This document shows, one piece after another, positions 1 through 6,157 of a stretch of DNA of 36,663 bases. The stretch spans positions 1-36,663 of the forward strand of contig JAJZPF010000029.1 of NCBI GenBank assembly GCA_021811315.1. The letters are read 5' to 3'. The notes under the pieces are model-generated. The model did no database searches and was not told the DNA's origin. It saw only the letters and a list, made by a program, of their open reading frames with translations. This DNA is from a bacterium. GTDB lineage: Bacteria; Elusimicrobiota; Elusimicrobia; Elusimicrobiales; UBA9959. How positions within the stretch are numbered: the first letter of the stretch is position 1; every line of letters begins with the position of its first letter. Both the position numbers and the translations under genes were made by a program.

Positions 1-63
1 CATGTCCATGGTCATAGCTATAGATTATGGACGGAATCCAGCGCATTATCAAGGTCGGAGTAA

Positions 64-120
64 TTTCACCATCATGTTGCGTTGGAAACGGGGATATTTT
101 CACCATCATGTTGCATTGGA
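64..120. repeat. Two imperfect 23-bp direct repeats upstream of tRNA-Pro
   Basis: Copies at 64-86 and 98-120 share TTTCACCATCATGTTGC followed by G or A and TTGGA, differing at one base. Closely spaced direct copies like this occur at the ends of some insertion sequences (the IS21 family has multiple terminal repeats), so this could be the end of a mobile element lying left of the window. That is inference; no transposase is visible. The ORF that can be drawn across 27-227 runs into the tRNA and is not credible. Confidence 0.4.
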
Positions 121-152
121 TAATTCTGGCCGGAGATTTCCTGGCGATGTTT

Positions 153-161
153 TGCTATAAT
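153..161 (+). promoter_or_regulatory. Extended -10 promoter for tRNA-Pro
   Basis: TGC followed by TATAAT (156-161) forms an extended -10 element. It lies 45 nt before the tRNA, giving a predicted start near 168 and a 5' leader of about 38 nt. No good -35 is present at the expected distance, which is usual for TGn-type promoters. Confidence 0.55.
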
Positions 162-205
162 ATGAAGGTTGCAGAAGTTTCGACAGCGGACCTTTCAATT
201 TTAAT

Positions 206-278
206 CGGGGCGTGGCTCAGCTGGTAGAGCGCTCGCTTCGGGTGCGAGAGATCGTGAGTTCAAATCTCACCGCCCCGA
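206..278 (+). tRNA. tRNA-Pro (anticodon CGG)
   Basis: The full cloverleaf can be folded. The acceptor arm CGGGGCG pairs with CGCCCCG. The D arm is GCTC/GAGC, the anticodon arm CTCGC-TTCGGGT-GCGAG, and the T arm GTGAG-TTCAAAT-CTCAC. The loop TTCGGGT gives anticodon CGG, reading CCG proline codons. The discriminator base is A and the 3' CCA is not encoded, so it must be added by nucleotidyltransferase. Confidence 0.95.
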
Positions 279-351
279 TTTTAATTTTCCGACCGCCGCG
301 CTTCCCGCGGACCCCGTACCCTTAAAACCTCTTCTTTTCCCGCTTCTTGCC

Positions 352-382
352 TTGTCAATACCTCCTTGCCACCACATATAGT
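352..382 (+). promoter_or_regulatory. Probable promoter of the acyP-sigma-apt operon
   Basis: A -35-like TTGTCA (352-357) and a -10-like TATAGT (377-382) are separated by 19 bp, slightly longer than ideal. This would start transcription near 389, about 30 nt before the acylphosphatase ATG, leaving room for the GAGGAT ribosome binding site. Confidence 0.45.
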
Positions 383-418
383 TTTTAGTATTATTAAAGG
401 CGTAGAGGATATAAACCT

Positions 419-697
419 ATGCGTTTAAGTTTCAGGATCACCGGCAGCGTGCAGGGCGTGGGCTACCGCTGGTTCGTAAAAGAGACCGCGGAGAAGCACG
501 CCGTCTCCGGCTGGGTGCGCAACTCCCTGGACGGCTCGGTGGAGGGGGAAGCGCAGGGCGGGGTGCCCGCGCTGGACGGGTTCCTTAAGGAATTAAAGAC
601 CGGCCACTCCTGGGCTAAAGTAGAGGGGACCGAAACCCAGGAAATGCTGGACCAGGAAGTTTCGTCAAAAGATTTTTACATCAAACCGACGGTTTAA
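419..697 (+). CDS. acyP: Acylphosphatase
   Basis: This 92-aa cytoplasmic enzyme hydrolyses the carboxyl-phosphate bond of acylphosphates such as 1,3-bisphosphoglycerate. The length is typical for the family. The signature VQGVGYRWFV (residues 11-20) holds the phosphate-binding loop and catalytic Arg17. The second motif GWVRNSLDGSVE (31-42) carries the catalytic Asn35. The start is supported by GAGGAT about 9 nt upstream. It is the first gene of a tight plus-strand group, with the sigma factor beginning 10 nt after its stop. Co-transcription with a sigma factor is a genomic-context fact without an obvious functional explanation. No anomalies are visible. Confidence 0.93.
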   Translation: MRLSFRITGSVQGVGYRWFVKETAEKHAVSGWVRNSLDGSVEGEAQGGVPALDGFLKELKTGHSWAKVEGTETQEMLDQEVSSKDFYIKPTV

Positions 698-707
698 AGA
701 GGGACAA

Positions 708-1772
708 ATGGCCGAAGAAAAAGAAGAAGAGCAGGAAGCGGAACCCCAGGAAAAAGAAGAGAAAGCGAAAGGTCCTGCGGCGGAAAAAGAAAAACTGGGC
801 GCGATCAACATCGACTCCACCAACCAGTACATCCGCAAGATCAGCCAGATCGACCACAAGATCTCCCGCGAGGAATCGCACGAGCTCTGGAAACGCGTGA
901 AACGCGGCGACCGCCGCGCGAAAGAGCGCATCATGGAGCTGAACCTCAAACTGGTAATCCCCATCGCCAAGCGCTTCCTCTACCAGGGCGCCGACCTGAT
1001 GGACCTGGTGGAAGAGGGCAACCTCGGCCTGCTCCACGCCATCGATAAATTCGAGCCGAGCAAAGGCTACCGCTTCTCCACCTACGCCTCCTACTGGGTG
1101 GAGCAGTACGTCCGCCGCTCGGTGGAAGAGAATTCCAAGACCATCCGCATCCCGCCGCACGCGTGGACCGCGCTGCGCAAATGGCTGAAGCAGTGGGACA
1201 ATATGCACGGCAAGCTGGGCCGCGACCCGACGATGGCCGAGATGGCCAAGCACATGCACTGGAACGCCAACCAGGTGCGCACCGCCCTGAACGCCTCGGA
1301 GATCGTCACCGGGCTCTCCTCCATGGAAACGCCGCTCTCGAGCGGCGACGGCATGGACGACACCGTCGGCGACACCCTGAAGGACACGGACTCCGCCTCG
1401 CCCGATAATCTGATCTCCATCCTGCGCCTGCACGACGACCTCAAGGACGCGCTGGTCGAGATCGGCGAGCGCGAGCGGATGATAGTCGAGTTCCGCTACG
1501 GCCTCACCGGCCAGACCCCGATGACGCTGAACGACATCGGCAAAAAGCTCAGCCTTTCGCGCGAGCGCGTCCGCCAGATCGAGGAGCGGGCGCTCCTCCG
1601 CCTGCGCCGCGTGGCGGCCAAGATGGGCCTTATCGAGCTGGGCCGCAGGCCGGACCACACCAACCTGCAGCCAGGCTGGCAGCAGCCCAAGCCGAAAGTC
1701 GACATCCTGGGCGACGCCATCCCGACCAAGCCTTACGCGCCGCGGGTGCAGCCGAAAGCGAAAAAGAAATAG
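708..1772 (+). CDS. RNA polymerase sigma-70 factor (RpoD/RpoS type)
   Basis: This 354-aa group 1/2 sigma factor directs RNA polymerase to -10/-35 promoters. Residues 1-30 are a Glu/Lys-rich tail, and the inhibitory region 1.1 of classical RpoD is absent. Region 1.2 lies around 35-70. Region 2 follows, with DLMDLVEEGNLGLLHAIDKF (97-116) and the -10-reading segment YRFSTYASYWVEQYVRR (121-137). Region 3 covers roughly 150-220. Region 4 has the helix-turn-helix LSLSRERVRQIEERALLRLRR (281-301). A Lys/Pro-rich tail of about 45 residues follows region 4, where most family members stop. GAGGGA precedes the ATG. Housekeeping versus alternative role cannot be decided here. The TTGACA/TATAAT-like promoters seen in this window are what such a factor would recognise. 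Confidence 0.92.
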   Translation: MAEEKEEEQEAEPQEKEEKAKGPAAEKEKLGAINIDSTNQYIRKISQIDHKISREESHELWKRVKRGDRRAKERIMELNLKLVIPIAKRFLYQGADLMDLVEEGNLGLLHAIDKFEPSKGYRFSTYASYWVEQYVRRSVEENSKTIRIPPHAWTALRKWLKQWDNMHGKLGRDPTMAEMAKHMHWNANQVRTALNASEIVTGLSSMETPLSSGDGMDDTVGDTLKDTDSASPDNLISILRLHDDLKDALVEIGERERMIVEFRYGLTGQTPMTLNDIGKKLSLSRERVRQIEERALLRLRRVAAKMGLIELGRRPDHTNLQPGWQQPKPKVDILGDAIPTKPYAPRVQPKAKKK

Positions 1773-1779
1773 AGGGAAT

Positions 1780-2325
1780 ATGAACCAAGCTATTACCGCC
1801 GGGGATTTGGAAGCCAGGTTAAAGGCCATCATAAGGGACGTGCCCGATTTCCCCAAGAAAGGGATCATCTTCAAGGATATCACTCCGCTCCTGGCCGACC
1901 CCGGCGCCTTCAGCGAAATGATCCGCCACTTCGCCGCGCAGTTCAAGGGGGCCGGGATCACCAAGGTGCTCGGCATAGAGGCCCGCGGCTTCCTGCTGGC
2001 CGCCCCCATCGCCATCGAGCTCGGCGCGGGCCTGATACCGGTGCGCAAGAAGGGCAAGCTGCCGTACAAGACCGTGGCCGCCACCTACGCTCTGGAATAC
2101 GGCACCGACACGCTCGAGATGCACGAGGACGCGGTGAAGGCGGGGGAGAAAGTCCTTATAGTCGACGACGTGCTCGCCACCGGCGGAACCGCCGCCGCGG
2201 TCTGCGCCCTGATCGAAAAACTGGGCGGCAAAGTAGCCGGCGTAGCCATGATGATAGAACTCGAATTCCTCAAAGGCCGCGCCAAACTGGGTGACCGCCC
2301 CCTCTATTCTTTGATAAAATATTAG
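1780..2325 (+). CDS. apt: Adenine phosphoribosyltransferase
   Basis: This 181-aa purine-salvage enzyme condenses adenine with PRPP to give AMP and pyrophosphate. It has the usual family length. The PRPP-binding motif VLIVDDVLATGGTA lies at 125-138. The N-terminal segment VPDFPKKGIIFKDITPLL (21-38) is characteristic of Apt. GIEARGF (65-71) and the base-proximal loop around RKKGKLPYKT (89-98) are also present. It starts 7 nt after the sigma-factor stop with AGAGGGA as ribosome binding site, so it is the third gene of the operon. No clear intrinsic terminator follows directly; the hairpin with a GGAGGGC stem at 2440-2456 is the nearest candidate. Confidence 0.95.
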   Translation: MNQAITAGDLEARLKAIIRDVPDFPKKGIIFKDITPLLADPGAFSEMIRHFAAQFKGAGITKVLGIEARGFLLAAPIAIELGAGLIPVRKKGKLPYKTVAATYALEYGTDTLEMHEDAVKAGEKVLIVDDVLATGGTAAAVCALIEKLGGKVAGVAMMIELEFLKGRAKLGDRPLYSLIKY

Positions 2326-2526
2326 TTTGCGGTAGTTTTAGGCTGTTTTTGTTTTAGTTCCCCATCAGTTCCCCAATACTGCTCCGGGTGGTTCAGCGAA
2401 GCGACCAAGCGAAGCGCCGGGAGCAAGCGATGATGGAACGGAGGGCAGAGCCCTCCTTATAGAGCGCCGGCCGTCACCTTATAAGGCCGGATAACCCCGA
2501 GCATCGGATGCGAGGGGCGCGACAAG
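2326..2526. other. Hairpin-rich spacer between apt and tRNA-Arg
   Basis: This 200-nt stretch has no credible ORF. Consecutive foldable units are visible. A GCTCCGG/CCGGGAGC stem spans 2391-2424. GGAGGGC-AGA-GCCCTCC spans 2440-2456. CCGGCC pairs with GGCCGG at 2467-2490 and encloses the palindrome CCTTATAAGG. A CCCC/GGGG stem at 2495-2517 has GA steps on both sides of an inner GCAT/ATGC stem. The second hairpin may terminate the apt operon. The rest is unexplained. Confidence 0.5.
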
Positions 2527-2601
2527 GCCCCCGTCGTTCAACGGATAGGACGAGAGTTTCCTAAACTCCAAATAGAGGTTCGATTCCTCTCGGGGGCACC
2601 A
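2527..2601 (+). tRNA. tRNA-Arg (anticodon CCT)
   Basis: Acceptor GCCCCCG pairs with CGGGGGC. The D arm is GTTC/GGAC, and the T arm is AGAGG-TTCGATT-CCTCT. The anticodon loop TTCCTAA gives CCT, reading AGG. The first pair of the anticodon stem (A with C) is mismatched, but the other four pairs hold. Unlike the other two tRNAs in the window, the 3' CCA is encoded (2599-2601). Confidence 0.93.
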
Positions 2602-2634
2602 GATCTCAGCTTAGCGACACCCAGGAGCCACACT

Positions 2635-3303
2635 ATGCCTTCAGACACTTGGATAGCCAGCGGGAAACCCGAAACGGCCCCCGCGAAAATGGATAGCACC
2701 ATTAACTGGATAAAGAACAACCGCGAAACCTTCATAGGCTCCGTGGTTATCCTGCTGGCGGTAGCCGTCTTCTCCGTCTACTTCCTGGTCCATTACCGGG
2801 GCCTGCGCGACACGGCGTGGAAAACCCTTTTCATCGCCCAGCAGCAGGCCGGCGGAGGCAACTTCCCCCAGGCCATCCAGCAGCTCGAGGCCATCGAAAG
2901 CTCTTACGGCAGCACCAGCGCCGCGCCCTACGCCACGCTTTTCAAGGGCGACATGCTCTACGCCCAGGGGAAGTTCAAGGAAGCCGCCGCGGAATATTCC
3001 AAATTGATGAATTCGAAAGAGCTCGCGCCCTTCGCCATCTACAATGCCGGGAAATGCAAAGAGTCCGAAGGGGACCTTGCGGGCGCCCAGGTCCAGTATT
3101 CGGATTTCCTTTTAAAGTACCCCGAGCACTTCGTGGCCCCCGAGGTTCACGCTTCCCTGGCCCGCACCCAGGAACTTTCCGGCAACGCCGACCTGGCCAA
3201 GACGACCTACGAAAAGATAGTTCTGCTCTATCCTGAAACTTCCTGGGCCATGCAGGCAAAGGCGAAACTGACCCCTCAGGCTCCCGCCCCCGCAAAAAAA
3301 TAA
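2635..3303 (+). CDS. Membrane-anchored TPR protein
   Basis: This 222-aa protein has one predicted transmembrane helix (about residues 33-53, FIGSVVILLAVAVFSVYFLV). Short tetratricopeptide-like helical repeats follow from about 65 to 210, with segments such as GNFPQAIQQLEAIESSYG, GKFKEAAAEYSKLM, GDLAGAQVQYSDFLLKYP and GNADLAKTTYEKIVLLYP. The layout resembles the YfgM/CpoB-like TPR families, which assist envelope protein folding or cell-wall assembly. The exact role is not determinable. AGGAG lies 6 nt before the ATG, only 33 nt after tRNA-Arg, so the two may share a transcript. A strong terminator follows at 3324-3358. Confidence 0.85.
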   Translation: MPSDTWIASGKPETAPAKMDSTINWIKNNRETFIGSVVILLAVAVFSVYFLVHYRGLRDTAWKTLFIAQQQAGGGNFPQAIQQLEAIESSYGSTSAAPYATLFKGDMLYAQGKFKEAAAEYSKLMNSKELAPFAIYNAGKCKESEGDLAGAQVQYSDFLLKYPEHFVAPEVHASLARTQELSGNADLAKTTYEKIVLLYPETSWAMQAKAKLTPQAPAPAKK

Positions 3304-3323
3304 GCTCCGCGCCCAAGGCGAAG

Positions 3324-3358
3324 AAAGCCCGTCCATGACATATGGATGGGCTTTTTTT
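3324..3358 (+). terminator. Intrinsic terminator after the TPR gene
   Basis: A 13-bp stem (AAAGCCCGTCCAT pairing with ATGGATGGGCTTT, one G-T pair) with a 5-nt loop runs into seven T residues. It lies 20 nt after the stop codon. Confidence 0.9.
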
Positions 3359-3398
3359 ACATATAAGACATATAATCGCTAATAATATAGATAGGCAG

Positions 3399-3427
3399 TT
3401 GACACTACAAAGTCTTTTTGCAATAAT
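3399..3427 (+). promoter_or_regulatory. Strong sigma-70 promoter of the structured leader/omp gene
   Basis: TTGACA (3399-3404), an exact 17-bp spacer and AATAAT (3422-3427) give a near-consensus promoter. The predicted start is near 3434, about 255 nt before the omp ATG. Upstream lie CATAT elements at 3339, 3360 and 3369. These include the decamer GACATATAAT (3367-3376), also found in the array near 6046. Confidence 0.8.
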
Positions 3428-3433
3428 TACCAT

Positions 3434-3688
3434 GCTCTGTAATAAGGAGGCGTCCGATGCAGAGGGATGTCGTCAACCCCGGGGATAATAAGGGGGTAGC
3501 GGAGCGCCAATTTAAAGGCGCTTCTCCCAAGGGGATCCACAAGGGTTCCAGCAAGGCCGTAGGCCCATAGGGGCAGGCCCTAACCGCAAGGCCTAAAGCC
3601 TCAGCGGGAAGAGCGTGGTAACGCGGCGCAGTGCCGCGTAACTGAGCCCCGGAAACGGGCTTACGACAAAACAAGGAGAAACACATAA
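3434..3688 (+). ncRNA. Long structured 5' leader RNA of the omp gene
   Basis: About 255 nt separate the predicted transcription start from the omp ATG. Local hairpins are visible. AGCGCC pairs with GGCGCT (3502-3522 area), and TCC-CAAG-GGA follows it. Further on are GGCC-GTA-GGCC, ACGCGGC paired with GCCGCGT, and AGCCC-CGGAAAC-GGGCT just before the ribosome binding site. The motif CAAGG occurs four times between hairpins. I could not match it to RNase P RNA, tmRNA, SRP RNA, 6S RNA or a riboswitch class I know. It could be a cis-regulatory leader or an independent small RNA. Confidence 0.5.
3457..3570 (+). CDS. Possible 37-aa leader peptide
   Basis: An ATG at 3457 is preceded by AAGGAGG with 6 nt spacing, the best Shine-Dalgarno in the neighbourhood. 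It opens a 37-codon frame ending in TAG (3568-3570). The predicted peptide begins MQRDVVNPGDNKG and is Lys/Gly-rich without a membrane segment. It starts about 23 nt after the predicted transcription start and overlaps the first leader hairpins, so translating it would remodel the RNA. No homologue is recognised. The start signal is visible; expression and regulation are inference. Confidence 0.4.
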   Translation: MQRDVVNPGDNKGVAERQFKGASPKGIHKGSSKAVGP

Positions 3689-4246
3689 ATGAAAAAAGTA
3701 ATAATAGCGCTTATGGTGCTCGGCGTATGCGGGACCTCCGTGTTCGCCGGCGAGTGGAAGAAAGAAGGCAGTGTTGGGTTAGGTTATGCGATGCCTATGG
3801 GAACTCTGGGCGATATGGCGAAGGGCGGCTTAGGCATCGGTTTTGCGTACGAAGGCTACAAGATCAATGATATGTTCACGATCGGCGGTAGCTTTTTCAC
3901 AACCAGCGGCAAAGGGAAGACCTATCAGGGTTTTGACCTCTCCGGTGTAACCTTCACTACTTGGGGCCTCACCCCGTTCGTAAAGACCTCTAAAGAAGTC
4001 GACCTCGGCGGAAGGAAATGCAACCTCTACGGCGAGTTCGGCCTTGGCTTCTACGGTTCCAAAGCCGCAGTAGGCGGCATCACCGCGACCTCGACCGACC
4101 TCGGCTTCAACCTGGGCGGCGGTATCATGTATCCGATCGCGGACAAGATGCAGCTCGGCTTCGACCTGAAGTACCACTACGTGGCGACTTCCGGCGATGC
4201 CGTGACCTACCTGGTCCCCGGCGCAAAGTTCACCTACAGCTTCTAA
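3689..4246 (+). CDS. Small outer-membrane beta-barrel protein
   Basis: This 185-aa protein has a clear Sec signal peptide (residues 1-20, cleaved after SVFA). Alternating hydrophobic/Gly-rich strands follow and the protein ends in phenylalanine, the usual outer-membrane barrel ending. Size and pattern suit an 8-stranded OmpX/OmpW-like barrel. Ligand and function are unknown. AAGGAG precedes the ATG. The first half is less GC-rich than neighbouring genes, perhaps reflecting high expression. It has its own near-consensus promoter, a structured leader and a strong terminator (4274-4308), so it is monocistronic. Confidence 0.85.
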   Translation: MKKVIIALMVLGVCGTSVFAGEWKKEGSVGLGYAMPMGTLGDMAKGGLGIGFAYEGYKINDMFTIGGSFFTTSGKGKTYQGFDLSGVTFTTWGLTPFVKTSKEVDLGGRKCNLYGEFGLGFYGSKAAVGGITATSTDLGFNLGGGIMYPIADKMQLGFDLKYHYVATSGDAVTYLVPGAKFTYSF

Positions 4247-4273
4247 TCGAAGCCGCAGGAGAAACAAAAAGAG

Positions 4274-4308
4274 CCCGTCCGCTGAAAAGCGGGCGGGTTT
4301 TTTATTTT
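4274..4308 (+). terminator. Intrinsic terminator after the small omp gene
   Basis: A 10-bp stem, CCCGTCCGCT with AGCGGGCGGG (one T-G pair), with a GAAA loop is followed by TTTTTTATTTT. Confidence 0.9.
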
Positions 4309-4345
4309 CCCGGGCCGCCGCATAAAGGTAACCTTAACCTTTTTT

Positions 4346-4354
4346 TGTTATAAT
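4346..4354 (+). promoter_or_regulatory. Extended -10 promoter abutting the start codon
   Basis: TGT followed by TATAAT (4349-4354) ends only 10 nt before the ATG at 4365. The predicted transcript would start about 4 nt before the ATG, and no Shine-Dalgarno is present. The message would be essentially leaderless. Confidence 0.65.
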
Positions 4355-4364
4355 TAGCTTACTA

Positions 4365-5693
4365 ATGTTCAGGCTTCAGAAACCCGCGGCCAGCCATCAC
4401 CGGCGCTTTACGGCGCTCGCGCTGCTGCTCGCTTTCGCCCCCGGCGCCTACGCCACAAAGCTCGACCTCTCCTCCAACGTCGAGATCCGGGCCGGGAATT
4501 ACCAGCACCTGATCTACGGCGATCTCCGCAATTCGCAGCCCATTCTTTCGGAGAACGCGACCCTCGGCTTCGTGATCAAGGGCATCCAGCTTGAAAAGAC
4601 CCAGGAGTCCACGATGGACGTGGGCATCGTCCTCCAGAGCATAAGCCCCGGTTCGTCGACGAACACCGTGGTCACCCCCCAGTTCCTGGACGCCGCCGCG
4701 AGGCTGCCCAGCGCGAACGGCACGCCGTTCATCCGCTCCGCCTACGTCAGGATCTACAAGTTCATGCGGCCCAACATCACCGCCACCCTCGGCCGCCAGG
4801 ATTTCACGCTGGGCCAGGGGATCTCGCTTTCCGGCGACGACCTCGGCCTGCCGGGCGGCCGCCTCGAGGCGGAAAATATCTTCGGCCGGGCGAAGGCCGA
4901 CCTGTTCGCCTTCAGGCCTTTCCTGACGGACCGCTTCTTCAAGATCTACGGCGGGACCCTCTACTATCCGACGAGCGAAGGCCTGTGGCAGGTCTATCAT
5001 TTCTGGGAGAAGGACGACGGCGCCTCGCAGGACATCCTGTTCGACGCGCTGTCCAAGACCAAGAAGTTCACCGGCGTGCGCTACTTCCTCAGCCAGAAGC
5101 AGCTTACCTTCGACGGCGAGGCCGTGGTGCAGCGCGGCACCGCGAAGAAGAACGGCGGCGGCACGGGCAAATACGAGGCCCACGCCTTCATGCTCAAAGG
5201 CTCCTGGAACCAGAACATCTCTTTTTTCGGACAGTCCAAGCTCCGCCTGGCCTACGGCAGGTCCAGCGGCAACCCGGGCGCCGGCTCCGCCACCGACAAG
5301 GCTTTCTTCCCGGCTTTCGGCAGCAAGCTCAGCGGCCTCGAGCGGAGGGGCTACGGCGCAATAGCCGGGGCCAGTCTTTACGATATTATAAAGACCTCCT
5401 CCACGGCCAACGGCCTGCCTTACGGCGTTTCCGGCCTGAACATAATAAACCTGGGCGCGGACCTGCCTTACAAAAAACTTATAATTTCGGCGGACATCTA
5501 CAAGTTCCGCGCTTCAAAGAACGCGAACGGCGGCTCGCTCCAGATAGCCAGCGAGTGGGACCTGAAAGCCTCCTATCCTATGGGGGAAAACCTGCAGCTA
5601 AGCGCCGTCTACGCCGTTTTTACGCCCCTGGGCCTCTACCCCCAGGGCAAGCCGGTAAAACTTACCTACGCGGCGATTTCAGCCAAATTCTGA
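4365..5693 (+). CDS. Outer-membrane channel, alginate-export (AlgE-like) type
   Basis: This 442-aa protein has a signal peptide (1-30, positively charged HHRR then a hydrophobic core, cleaved after AYA). It is rich in beta strands and ends in phenylalanine. The segment ITATLGRQDFTLGQGISLSG (about 138-157) resembles the GRQ-containing strand of alginate-export-like porins. A monomeric barrel of 16 to 18 strands fits the length. The substrate is unknown, and the family assignment is by pattern only. The ATG is the only early in-frame start before the signal peptide. It lacks a Shine-Dalgarno and sits immediately after a -10 element. A terminator follows at 5761. Confidence 0.75.
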   Translation: MFRLQKPAASHHRRFTALALLLAFAPGAYATKLDLSSNVEIRAGNYQHLIYGDLRNSQPILSENATLGFVIKGIQLEKTQESTMDVGIVLQSISPGSSTNTVVTPQFLDAAARLPSANGTPFIRSAYVRIYKFMRPNITATLGRQDFTLGQGISLSGDDLGLPGGRLEAENIFGRAKADLFAFRPFLTDRFFKIYGGTLYYPTSEGLWQVYHFWEKDDGASQDILFDALSKTKKFTGVRYFLSQKQLTFDGEAVVQRGTAKKNGGGTGKYEAHAFMLKGSWNQNISFFGQSKLRLAYGRSSGNPGAGSATDKAFFPAFGSKLSGLERRGYGAIAGASLYDIIKTSSTANGLPYGVSGLNIINLGADLPYKKLIISADIYKFRASKNANGGSLQIASEWDLKASYPMGENLQLSAVYAVFTPLGLYPQGKPVKLTYAAISAKF

Positions 5694-5760
5694 CAAACTC
5701 TGCCTCCGTCAGGAGAAAAGGCTTCGAAGCAAAGCGGGTGGAGCAAATTTAAGCGCATTT

Positions 5761-5782
5761 ACCGGCTATAAGCCGGTTTTTT
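5761..5782 (+). terminator. Intrinsic terminator after the AlgE-like gene
   Basis: ACCGGCT-ATA-AGCCGGT is a 7-bp stem followed by a T tract, 67 nt after the stop codon. Confidence 0.85.
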
Positions 5783-6015
5783 ATTGCCCGAACCCCTAAT
5801 AGGCGCCGGAAAGAGGGGGGGGGGGAAGAAGTCCTTTCCACCACCTTCTGCTCCAGGAAAGACGCCTAAAAGGGGGGAAACAGATTCCCCTCAGTCTCCC
5901 CCTCTCCAGAAATTCAAAAATACTCCGAATCTTCACTCAAAACAGCTAGACCAGCCTCGAGTCCTGATACGGTTTTCTGCCCGGTTCTTATCCATAGGTT
6001 ATCAACATTCTCTGA

Positions 6016-6082
6016 CATATGACTGCCATATGTTTGCCATATATTGACATATAATAAATTATAGGCTAGAATATTGACATAT
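6016..6082. repeat. Helically phased CATAT operator array
   Basis: CATAT occurs at 6016-6020, 6027-6031, 6038-6042, 6048-6052 and 6078-6082. The spacings are 11, 11, 10 and 30 bp, so all copies lie on nearly the same face of the helix. Most are extended to GACATAT or GCCATAT. Copies flank and overlap the promoter at 6044-6072 and its predicted start. That is the arrangement of an operator or iteron array. Confidence 0.6.
6044..6072 (+). promoter_or_regulatory. Promoter of the 162-aa wHTH gene
   Basis: A consensus TTGACA (6044-6049), a 17-bp spacer and TAGAAT (6067-6072) give a strong promoter with a predicted start near 6079. The -35 overlaps one CATAT element (6048-6052) and the start site overlaps another (6078-6082). 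Binding there would be expected to repress. Confidence 0.75.
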
Positions 6083-6157
6083 CATTCCGTACTGAATAAC
6101 GAATGCAAAAAAAAGAAAAGCCAAAAGGGCGTAAAATCCAAATAAGAGGCAAATATC

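Larger units (their letters stand above)
5783..6157. other. AT-rich regulatory gap upstream of the wHTH gene
   Basis: No credible gene is present. The stretch holds a run of eleven G residues (5815-5825). Two DnaA-box-like nonamers in tandem follow: TTATCCATA at 5988-5996 and TTATCAACA at 5999-6007. Five CATAT elements begin at 6016, 6027, 6038, 6048 and 6078, embedded in a promoter. Composition shifts sharply from the GC-rich genes on the left to AT-rich. Confidence 0.6.

Noticed and set aside
27-227. 66-codon ORF at the window start
   Set aside because: It crosses the direct repeats and enters the tRNA-Pro gene. It has no ribosome binding site.
681-2084. 467-codon minus-strand open frame
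   Set aside because: It is antisense to the sigma factor and apt. Its Phe-rich tail is simply the complement of the Glu/Lys-rich sigma N-terminus.
3405-3686. 93-codon minus-strand ORF across the omp leader
   Set aside because: It covers the promoter and structured leader in antisense. It has no promoter or Shine-Dalgarno, and is Cys/Pro/Arg-rich.
3434-3688. Known RNA class (RNase P, tmRNA, SRP, 6S, c-di-GMP or cobalamin riboswitch)
   Set aside because: The conserved cores I know for these classes are not found. It is left as an unassigned structured leader.
5988-6082. Chromosomal oriC
   Set aside because: Genes converge on this region, whereas they should diverge from an origin. A dif site lies under 1 kb away, and no dnaA, dnaN or other usual oriC neighbour is present. 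An origin of an integrated element is kept only as an alternative.
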